10,507 nucleotides of DNA from Micrococcales bacterium (GTDB lineage: Bacteria > Actinomycetota > Actinomycetes > Actinomycetales > Dermatophilaceae), in NCBI GenBank assembly GCA_030452775.1, contig JAKDLQ010000069.1, positions 1 to 10,507 on the forward strand, read 5' to 3'. The notes beneath the pieces were generated by a model, which saw only the letters and a program-made list of their open reading frames with translations, was not told the DNA's origin and made no database searches. Made by a program: the position numbers and the translations under genes. Of this stretch, positions 5,224 to 10,507 are shown piece by piece. How positions within the stretch are numbered: the first letter of the stretch is position 1; the number at the start of each line of letters is the position of its first letter.

Positions 5224-6924
5224 ATGGCTGAGACTCCCGACATCAAACCTCGTAGCCGCGACGTCACCGACGGCCTCGAGAGGGCTGCCGCACGGGGAAT
5301 GCTGCGCGCTGTTGGTCTTGGCGACGACGACTGGGTCAAGCCGCAGATCGGCATCGCGAGCTCGTGGAACGAGATCACGCCGTGCAATTTGTCGCTCGAC
5401 CGGCTGGCCCAGGCGGCGAAGGACGGCGTGCACGCCGGTGGGGGCTATCCGCTCGAGTTCGCGACGATCTCGGTCTCGGACGGCATCTCGATGGGCCACG
5501 AAGGAATGCACTTCTCGCTCGTCAGCCGCGAGGTCATCGCGGACTCGGTCGAGACGGTGATGAATGCGGAGCGACTCGATGGCTCAGTGCTGCTCGCCGG
5601 CTGCGACAAGTCGTTGCCGGGGATGCTCATGGCCGCTGCCCGGCTCAACCTCTCGTCCGTTTTCCTCTATGCCGGCTCGATCCTGCCCGGCATCGCCAAG
5701 CTCTCGGACGGCTCCGAGAAGGAGGTCACGATCATCGACGCCTTCGAGGCGGTCGGGGCGTGCGCGGCGGGCCGGATGTCCCGCGAGGACGTCGATGCCA
5801 TCGAGCGAGCGATCTGTCCGGGGGAAGGAGCATGTGGCGGGTTCTACACGGCCAACACCATGGCCGCGGTCGCCGAGTCGATCGGCATGTCGATGCCGGG
5901 CTCGGCCGCGCCTCCGGCAACAGACCGCAGGCGCGATGGCTTCGCCCGAAAGAGCGGCGAGGCCGTCGTCGATCTGCTCCGCCAGGGAATTCGTGCTCGA
6001 GACATCATGACCAAGGGGGCGTTCGAGAACGCGATCGCCGTTGTCATGGCCTTCGGTGGGTCGACGAACGCCGTCCTGCACCTGCTCGCGATGGCCCACG
6101 AGGCCGACGTCGACCTGACGATGGACGACTTCGCGCGGATCGGAGCCACCGTGCCCCTCCTCGCCGACGTCAAGCCCTTCGGTGCCTTCGTCATGAAGGA
6201 CATCGATCGCATCGGCGGTATTCCCGTCGTCATGAAGTCGCTGCTCGAGGCAGGCCTGCTTCACGGCGACTGCCTCACGGTGACCGGCAAGACCGTTGCG
6301 CAGAACCTCGAGGAGATCAACCCGCCGCATATCGACGGCAAGGTCATTCGCGACCTGGCGACTCCGATCCACAAGACCGGCGGGCTGACCATCCTCAAAG
6401 GCTCGCTCGCCCCGGAGGGCGCTGTCGTCAAGTCGGCCGGCTTCGACGAGGCGGTCTTCGAGGGCACGGCGCGGGTCTTCGACGGCGAGCGGGCCGCGAT
6501 GGACGCCGTGGAGCACGGCGAGCTCAAGCCCGGCGACGTCGTGGTCATCCGCTACGAGGGGCCCAAGGGCGGGCCTGGCATGCGCGAGATGTTGGCCGTG
6601 ACAGGAGCGATCAAGGGTGCCGGCCTGGGCAAGGACGTCCTGCTGCTGACGGACGGGCGCTTCTCCGGTGGCACCACCGGTCTCTGCATCGGACACGTCG
6701 CCCCTGAGGCAGTCGACGAGGGTCCTATCGCTTTCGTCCGCGAGGGCGACCGCATCCGACTCGACGTTCCGAGCGGGACACTCGACCTACTGGTCCCGGA
6801 CGCCGAAATGGCGCAGCGACGCGCCAGCGGGGTGCGGCACCCGGAGCCGAGGTACACGCGCGGCGTCCTGTCGAAGTACCGCAAGCTCGTCGGGAGTGCG
6901 AGCCGGGGCGCCGTGTGCGATTGA
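5224..6924 (+). CDS. ilvD: Dihydroxy-acid dehydratase
   Basis: The product is 566 residues. It dehydrates 2,3-dihydroxy-3-methyl acids to the 2-oxoacid precursors of valine, leucine and isoleucine, using an iron-sulfur cluster and a divalent metal in the cytoplasm. The three cluster cysteines expected for IlvD/Edd proteins are visible: Cys54 in Ile-Thr-Pro-Cys-Asn, Cys127 in Ala-Gly-Cys-Asp-Lys-Ser, and Cys204 in Gly-Ala-Cys-Gly-Gly. The C-terminal Asp-Gly-Arg-Phe-Ser-Gly-Gly-Thr motif carries the probable active-site serine. Length and the Thr-Pro-Cys-Asn motif fit the shorter form found in mycobacteria and plants rather than the ~616-residue Escherichia coli enzyme, so a [2Fe-2S] cluster is likely; this is inference. 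The start Met-Ala-Glu-Thr-Pro-Asp-Ile-Lys-Pro-Arg is set by the leaderless promoter. The gene is transcribed separately from ilvBNC and ends 318 bp before ilvB. Confidence 0.97.
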   Translation: MAETPDIKPRSRDVTDGLERAAARGMLRAVGLGDDDWVKPQIGIASSWNEITPCNLSLDRLAQAAKDGVHAGGGYPLEFATISVSDGISMGHEGMHFSLVSREVIADSVETVMNAERLDGSVLLAGCDKSLPGMLMAAARLNLSSVFLYAGSILPGIAKLSDGSEKEVTIIDAFEAVGACAAGRMSREDVDAIERAICPGEGACGGFYTANTMAAVAESIGMSMPGSAAPPATDRRRDGFARKSGEAVVDLLRQGIRARDIMTKGAFENAIAVVMAFGGSTNAVLHLLAMAHEADVDLTMDDFARIGATVPLLADVKPFGAFVMKDIDRIGGIPVVMKSLLEAGLLHGDCLTVTGKTVAQNLEEINPPHIDGKVIRDLATPIHKTGGLTILKGSLAPEGAVVKSAGFDEAVFEGTARVFDGERAAMDAVEHGELKPGDVVVIRYEGPKGGPGMREMLAVTGAIKGAGLGKDVLLLTDGRFSGGTTGLCIGHVAPEAVDEGPIAFVREGDRIRLDVPSGTLDLLVPDAEMAQRRASGVRHPEPRYTRGVLSKYRKLVGSASRGAVCD

Positions 6925-6926
6925 CC

Positions 6927-6939
6927 CCCGGATGCCGGG
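6927..6939. terminator. Small GC-rich hairpin after ilvD
   Basis: CCCGG-ATG-CCGGG forms a 5-bp stem with a 3-nt loop two bases after the ilvD stop. No T-run follows. It could contribute to 3' end formation, but its size makes this uncertain. Confidence 0.25.
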
Positions 6940-6978
6940 CGCGGGCGCTTGAGTCGCTCCATGCCTGGGGCGGCTCGC

Positions 6979-6997
6979 ATCGGGTGAGCGGCCCGAT
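6979..6997. terminator. Tailless hairpin between ilvD and the ilvB promoter
   Basis: ATCGGG (6979-6984) and CCCGAT (6992-6997) pair over a 7-nt loop. The stem stands about 55 bp after ilvD and 67 bp before the ilvB -35. There is no T-run, so it is at most a tailless terminator. Confidence 0.35.
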
Positions 6998-7043
6998 CGA
7001 ATAAGTGAGTCAGCCGCCAGGTGAGATCTCCCGGTCAGATGCT

Positions 7044-7057
7044 GAGACGACCGTCTC
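7044..7057. promoter_or_regulatory. Palindrome upstream of the ilvB -35, candidate operator
   Basis: GAGACG-AC-CGTCTC is a perfect inverted repeat with 6-bp arms, ending 6 nt before the TTGACA box. Its position suits an activator or repressor of the ilvBNC promoter. The binding protein is unknown and no regulator gene is in the window. Confidence 0.45.
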
Positions 7058-7063
7058 GGTGGA

Positions 7064-7092
7064 TTGACACCGTAGGCCGAACGGAGCACGGT
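7064..7092 (+). promoter_or_regulatory. Promoter of the ilv leader and ilvBNC
   Basis: TTGACA (7064-7069) is a perfect -35. With a 17-nt spacer the -10 position holds CACGGT (7087-7092), which keeps only the A at position 2 and the T at position 6. Six bases later comes the GTG of the leader peptide at 7099, the same spacing as at the other promoters here. The weak -10 could be offset by the perfect -35 or by an activator at 7044-7057. Confidence 0.5.
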
Positions 7093-7098
7093 GTGAGG

Positions 7099-7125
7099 GT
7101 GGCCCATATCGTCGTACTTCCCTAG
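7099..7125 (+). CDS. Branched-chain amino acid leader peptide of ilvBNC
   Basis: GTG at 7099 opens an 8-codon frame, Met-Ala-His-Ile-Val-Val-Leu-Pro, then TAG. Four consecutive codons (ATC GTC GTA CTT) call for the three end products of the pathway. GTA and CTT look uncommon beside the GTC/GTG and CTC/CTG that dominate the neighbouring genes, which should sharpen sensing of charged tRNA. The product is a regulatory readout, not a working protein. The start could instead be the GTG at 7093, with GGAG at 7083-7086 spaced 6 nt before it, which adds two residues (Val-Arg, the first read as Met). I favour 7099 because it fits the leaderless spacing. Peptide-dependent attenuation of ilvBNC is known in Corynebacterium glutamicum. 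Confidence 0.75.
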   Translation: MAHIVVLP

Positions 7126-7155
7126 CGCGCCGACCAGCAGTAGCGGTCAGCGCGC
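7125..7155 (+). promoter_or_regulatory. First attenuator hairpin (pause structure)
   Basis: GCGCGC (7125-7130) pairs with GCGCGC (7150-7155), and GACC (7132-7135) with GGTC (7145-7148), around a 9-nt loop with one C-A mismatch. The 5' arm begins in the leader stop codon, so a ribosome waiting on the Ile-Val-Val-Leu codons would cover it. When formed, it keeps 7144-7155 from building the antiterminator. Confidence 0.65.
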
Positions 7156-7179
7156 GCCCTTCCGTCCCGCAGTGGACCG
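7144..7179 (+). promoter_or_regulatory. Predicted antiterminator pairing
   Basis: CGGTC (7144-7148) can pair with GACCG (7175-7179). Further pairs are G7150-U7173, C7151-G7172 and GCG (7152-7154) with CGC (7168-7170). This excludes both the first hairpin and the terminator. It is inferred from hand pairing without energy calculation. Confidence 0.45.
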
Positions 7180-7190
7180 AAGGGCTTTTT
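7156..7190 (+). terminator. Intrinsic terminator of the ilvBNC attenuator
   Basis: GCCCTTC (7156-7162) pairs with GAAGGGC (7179-7185) and GTCC (7164-7167) with GGAC (7174-7177). One C-C mismatch separates the two stem parts, the loop is 6 nt, and five T follow (7186-7190). It lies 30 nt after the leader stop codon and 52 nt before ilvB, where only an attenuator makes sense. It is the one textbook terminator in the window. Confidence 0.9.
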
Positions 7191-7242
7191 CATGCGAGGG
7201 GCAGCCATCGTCGAGGGCCGGCAGCCAAATCGAAAGGACAGC

Positions 7243-9126
7243 GTGATCAGCGTGAGTGACACCACCAGGCAGGCGGCATCGCCCGCGGACGTGGCCTCCC
7301 TGGCCCGGCCCAGGCGGACCCCCGAGGTCCCCGAGATCCCCGAGGCCCCGGTGGTGCAGCCGGTCCTCACGGTCACCGGCGCGCAGGCCCTGGTCCTTGC
7401 CCTCGAACACATCGGGGCCGACACCGTCTTCGGCATCCCTGGTGGGGCGATCCTGCCCGCCTACGACCCGATGCTCGACTCCACCAAAGTGAGGCACATC
7501 CTCGTCCGGCACGAGCAGGGTGCGGGCCACGCGGCCGAAGGCTATGCCGCCGCGACAGGCAAGGTGGGCGTCTGCATGGCCACGTCCGGGCCGGGCGCCA
7601 CGAACCTCGTCACACCGCTGGCCGACGCGCACATGGATTCCATCTCCATGGTCGCGATCACCGGCCAGGTCCCGAGTGGTGCGATCGGCTCGGACGCCTT
7701 CCAGGAGGCTGATATTCGTGGCATCACGATGCCGATCACCAAACACAGTTATCTCGTGACGGATCCGGGCAAGATCGCCCAGGCGATCGCCGAAGCCTTC
7801 CACATCGCCAGCACCGGCCGCCCCGGACCCGTCCTCGTCGACATCAGCAAGGACGCCCTAGCGGCCAGCACGACCTTCACGTGGCCGCCACAGATGGACC
7901 TGCCAGGCTACCGGCCGGTGACCCACCCGCACGGCAAACAGATCCGCGAGGCAGCCCGGCTCATGGCGGCGGCCGCGCGCCCGGTCTTCTACGTGGGCGG
8001 CGGGGTGGTCCGTGGCCGGGCCAGCGAGGAGCTGCGCGAACTGGTCGAGCTGACGCAGATCCCGGTCGTCACCACGCTCATGGCACGTGGGACCGTCCCG
8101 GACAGCAACCCGCTCAACCTCGGTATGCCGGGGATGCACGGCACCGTTGCGGCAGTCACCGGCCTGCAGAAGTCGGATCTCATCATCGCGCTCGGGGCCC
8201 GGTTCGATGACCGGGTGACCGGCCAGCTCGCATCCTTCGCGCCGGGCGCCAAGGTGATTCATGCCGACATCGATCCGGCAGAGATCTCCAAGAACCGCAC
8301 TGCGGACGTCCCCATCGTCGGCGACGTGCGCGAGGTCATCCGTGACCTGACCGCGCACATCCGCGCCCAGCCACGGTCCGACGACGGGGTGCGGCCAGGT
8401 GCCTGGGACTTCGCGGCGTGGCGCGAGCGGGTCGCCGGGTGGAAGTCCGAGTTCCCGCTCGGATACACCGACAGCGAGGACGGCACGCTCTCGCCGCAGT
8501 ACGTCATCGAGCGCATCGGGGCGCTCTCCGGGCCGGACGCGACCTACGTCGCAGGCGTTGGCCAGCACCAGATGTGGGCCGCCCAGTTCGTCCAGTACGA
8601 GCGACCCAACGCCTGGCTCAACTCCGGTGGGCTCGGGACGATGGGGTATGCCGTCCCGGCGGCCATGGGCGCGCAGGTGGCAGAGCCTGGACGGACAGTG
8701 TGGGCCATCGACGGCGACGGGTGCTTCCAGATGACCAATCAGGAGCTGGCGACGTGCGTCGTCAACCGCATCCCCATCAAGGTCGCCATCATCAACAACA
8801 GGTCGCTGGGCATGGTGCGCCAGTGGCAGACCCTCTTCTACGACCAGCGCTACTCCAACACGGACCTGCAACCGACGACGGCGCGGGTGCCCGACTTCGT
8901 CAAGCTCGCGGAGGCCTATGGTTGCGTGGGGCTGCGTGCCGAGACGCGGGAGGAGGTCGATGCGATGATCACGCAGGCGCTGGGGATCACCGACGTGCCG
9001 GTCGTCATCGACTTCGTCGTCCATCGCGATGCCATGGTGTGGCCGATGGTGCCCGCCGGAGTGAGTAATGACAGGATTCAGGCCGCGCGTAACGAAGCGC
9101 CCGTGTGGGACCGCGAGGAGGACTGA
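7243..9126 (+). CDS. ilvB: Acetolactate synthase, large (catalytic) subunit
   Basis: The product is 627 residues. It condenses pyruvate with pyruvate or 2-oxobutyrate to acetolactate or acetohydroxybutyrate, using thiamin diphosphate, Mg2+ and FAD. An actinobacterial N-terminal extension (about 1-42, rich in Pro and Glu) precedes the thiamin N-terminal domain (about 43-210), with Gly-Ile-Pro-Gly-Gly-Ala at 64-69 and the catalytic Glu91 in His-Glu-Gln-Gly-Ala. The central FAD-linked domain (about 235-370) and the pyrophosphate domain follow, with Gly-Asp-Gly at 491-493 and Asn-Asn at 518-519. The frame is open from an ATG at 7192, but that ATG lies one base after the terminator T-run. GTG at 7243 has GAAAGGA (7232-7238) in front of it and is chosen; a GTG at 7252 is the alternative. 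Expression should be set by the attenuator. ilvN starts two bases after the stop. Confidence 0.97.
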   Translation: MISVSDTTRQAASPADVASLARPRRTPEVPEIPEAPVVQPVLTVTGAQALVLALEHIGADTVFGIPGGAILPAYDPMLDSTKVRHILVRHEQGAGHAAEGYAAATGKVGVCMATSGPGATNLVTPLADAHMDSISMVAITGQVPSGAIGSDAFQEADIRGITMPITKHSYLVTDPGKIAQAIAEAFHIASTGRPGPVLVDISKDALAASTTFTWPPQMDLPGYRPVTHPHGKQIREAARLMAAAARPVFYVGGGVVRGRASEELRELVELTQIPVVTTLMARGTVPDSNPLNLGMPGMHGTVAAVTGLQKSDLIIALGARFDDRVTGQLASFAPGAKVIHADIDPAEISKNRTADVPIVGDVREVIRDLTAHIRAQPRSDDGVRPGAWDFAAWRERVAGWKSEFPLGYTDSEDGTLSPQYVIERIGALSGPDATYVAGVGQHQMWAAQFVQYERPNAWLNSGGLGTMGYAVPAAMGAQVAEPGRTVWAIDGDGCFQMTNQELATCVVNRIPIKVAIINNRSLGMVRQWQTLFYDQRYSNTDLQPTTARVPDFVKLAEAYGCVGLRAETREEVDAMITQALGITDVPVVIDFVVHRDAMVWPMVPAGVSNDRIQAARNEAPVWDREED

Positions 9127-9128
9127 GG

Positions 9129-9644
9129 ATGAGCAGGCACACGTTGTCCGTCCTCGTCGAGGACAAGCCCGGCGTGCTCACCCGGGTGGCGGCGCTCTTC
9201 TCGCGCCGCGGCTTCAACATCGAGTCACTCGCGGTCGGACCGACGGAGTTGCCCGAGCTCTCGCGGATGACCGTCGTCGTCGAGGTCGAGGGCAGTGCGC
9301 TGGAGCAGGTGACCAAGCAGCTCAACAAGCTCATCGAGGTCCTCAAGGTCGTCGAGCTCGAGCCGAGCGCTTCGGTCCAGCGCGAGATCCTGCTCGTCAA
9401 GGTCCGCGCCGATGTGATCGCCCGTAGCCAGATCATCGACACGATCCAGCTCTTCAAGGCCAAGGTCGTCGACGTCTCGACGGACGCGGTGACGATCGAG
9501 TGCACGGGCAGCAGCGCCAAGTTGCGGGCGCTCCTCGAGGTCCTCGAGCCCTTCGGCATCAAGGAGCTCGTCCAGTCGGGCATGGTGGCGATGGGGCGCG
9601 GTTCGCGATCGATCACGGACCGGAGCCTGCGCCACGTTGGATGA
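9129..9644 (+). CDS. ilvN: Acetolactate synthase, small (regulatory) subunit
   Basis: The product is 171 residues, typical of the ~160-175-residue class. An ACT domain (about 4-78) contains Asp-Lys-Pro-Gly-Val-Leu (12-17) and Arg-Arg-Gly-Phe-Asn-Ile-Glu-Ser-Leu (26-34), where valine binds in known homologues. A C-terminal ALS small-subunit domain (about 85-160) follows. It binds the large subunit, raises its activity and carries valine feedback inhibition; this role comes from the family. GAGGAG (9115-9120), inside the end of ilvB, lies 8 nt before the ATG. With a gap of only 2 nt, translation of the two subunits is probably coupled. An in-frame upstream start at 9105 inside ilvB is unlikely, because the ACT domain begins right after the chosen Met. 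Confidence 0.96.
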   Translation: MSRHTLSVLVEDKPGVLTRVAALFSRRGFNIESLAVGPTELPELSRMTVVVEVEGSALEQVTKQLNKLIEVLKVVELEPSASVQREILLVKVRADVIARSQIIDTIQLFKAKVVDVSTDAVTIECTGSSAKLRALLEVLEPFGIKELVQSGMVAMGRGSRSITDRSLRHVG

Positions 9645-9759
9645 CCCTGCCGAGGGGTGAGCGGACCGACCGCGCAAGGATGCTCAGCGGCATACCGACG
9701 AATGACAGACAACCAGAGCGAAACCCACCAGATACACCAGACCCAAGGAGTGGCCCACG

Positions 9760-10507
9760 ATGGCCGAGATGTTCTACGACGACGACGCCGACCTGTCGAT
9801 CATCCAAGGGCGCAAGGTCGCCGTCATCGGATACGGCAGTCAGGGCCATGCGCACGCGCTCAACCTTCGCGACTCCGGCGTCGACGTGCGCGTCGGCCTC
9901 GCCGAGGGAAGCAAGAGCAAGGCCAAGGCCGAGGCCGAGGGGCTGACCGTGACGTCGGTCCCCGACGCGGTCAAGGCAGCCGACCTCGTCGTCATCCTCA
10001 CACCCGACCAGGTGCAGCGGACCGTCTACGCCGACGACATCCAGCCCAACCTCAAGGACGGCGCGGCGTTGCTCTTCGGCCACGGGTTCAACATCCGCTT
10101 CGGCTACATCACGCCCGAGAAGGACGCCGACGTGATCATGGTCGCCCCCAAGGGGCCCGGGCACATCGTCCGTCGTGAATTCGCCGACGGGCGTGGGGTC
10201 CCCGTCCTCCTCGCCGTGGAGCAGGATGCGTCGGGGAGCGCCTGGGACCTCGCGAAGGCCTACGCAAAGGCCATCGGCGGCCTGCGCGCCGGGGGCATCA
10301 AGACAACCTTCACCGAGGAGACCGAGACCGACCTCTTCGGAGAGCAGTCGGTGCTCTGCGGCGGCGCGAGCCAACTGGTCATGTACGGCTTCGAGACCCT
10401 CGTCGAGGCCGGATATCAGCCCGAGGTCGCCTACTTCGAGTGCCTGCACGAACTCAAGCTCATCGTCGACCTCATGATCGAGGGCGGCATCGCCAAGCAG
10501 CGCTGGT
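9760..10507 (+). CDS. ilvC: Ketol-acid reductoisomerase, N-terminal part (cut by window end)
   Basis: The frame stays open to the window edge, giving 249 residues of a class I enzyme that is usually 330-345 long. It isomerises and reduces acetolactate or acetohydroxybutyrate with NADPH, the step between IlvBN and IlvD. The Rossmann domain shows Gly-Tyr-Gly-Ser-Gln-Gly (24-29) and a short cofactor loop, Leu-Ala-Glu-Gly-Ser-Lys-Ser (47-53). The Ala at 48 is less usual than the Arg or Lys I expect there. Catalytic residues include His108 in Gly-His-Gly-Phe, metal ligands Asp191 and Glu195 in Thr-Asp-Leu-Phe-Gly-Glu, and Glu227 and Glu231. AAGGAG (9745-9750) stands 9 nt before the ATG. The 115-bp gap after ilvN shows no clear promoter or terminator, so read-through from ilvBN is likely. 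Confidence 0.96.
   Translation, partial: MAEMFYDDDADLSIIQGRKVAVIGYGSQGHAHALNLRDSGVDVRVGLAEGSKSKAKAEAEGLTVTSVPDAVKAADLVVILTPDQVQRTVYADDIQPNLKDGAALLFGHGFNIRFGYITPEKDADVIMVAPKGPGHIVRREFADGRGVPVLLAVEQDASGSAWDLAKAYAKAIGGLRAGGIKTTFTEETETDLFGEQSVLCGGASQLVMYGFETLVEAGYQPEVAYFECLHELKLIVDLMIEGGIAKQRW

Noticed and set aside
5584..6696. 370-codon minus-strand frame inside ilvD
   Set aside because: It is a shadow of the strongly conserved ilvD and resembles no protein family.
7192..7242. ATG start for ilvB at 7192
   Set aside because: It is one base after the terminator T-run and has no free Shine-Dalgarno. The GTG at 7243 with GAAAGGA in front fits better.
9702..9759. ATG at 9702 as an alternative ilvC start
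   Set aside because: It is out of frame with ilvC (58 nt away) and has no ribosome site.

Overview
The window comes from a high-GC actinobacterium. The base composition, the codon bias and the ilvB-ilvN-ilvC order all point there. A micrococcalean lineage such as the Intrasporangiaceae is my best guess, but it is not proven. No rRNA, tRNA, CRISPR array, transposase or phage gene is visible.

Left part (1-2857). On the minus strand lie a lipoprotein-anchored glucose/sorbosone-dehydrogenase-type propeller (145-1314) and, just upstream of it, a C-terminal remnant of a nitronate monooxygenase (1346-1846). A D-2-hydroxyacid dehydrogenase (1922-2857) diverges from these on the plus strand.

Middle part (2860-5223). 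All genes here are on the plus strand. A cytoplasmic six-blade Asp-box (BNR) propeller protein (2960-4039) lies 15 nt ahead of a MoaD/ThiS-like ubiquitin-fold protein ending in Gly-Gly (4055-4351). A SixA-like histidine phosphatase with its own promoter follows (4411-4935). The next 288 bp hold no gene but carry two identical 43-bp copies of a palindrome-ended repeat.

Right part (5224-10507). This is the branched-chain amino acid pathway: ilvD with its own promoter, then ilvB-ilvN-ilvC, with ilvC running off the end. Between ilvD and ilvB sits a complete transcription attenuator: a palindrome next to a TTGACA -35 box, an 8-residue leader peptide carrying consecutive Ile-Val-Val-Leu codons, a first hairpin, a competing antiterminator pairing, and an intrinsic terminator with a T5 tail. 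Together these enzymes take pyruvate and 2-oxobutyrate to the 2-oxoacid precursors of valine, leucine and isoleucine.

One pattern runs through the whole window. All six translated starts that stand first behind a promoter have a -10-like hexamer of the form NANNNT exactly 6 nt before the start codon, which implies leaderless mRNAs. The internal operon genes I checked have ordinary Shine-Dalgarno sites instead. This pattern set several of the starts chosen here.
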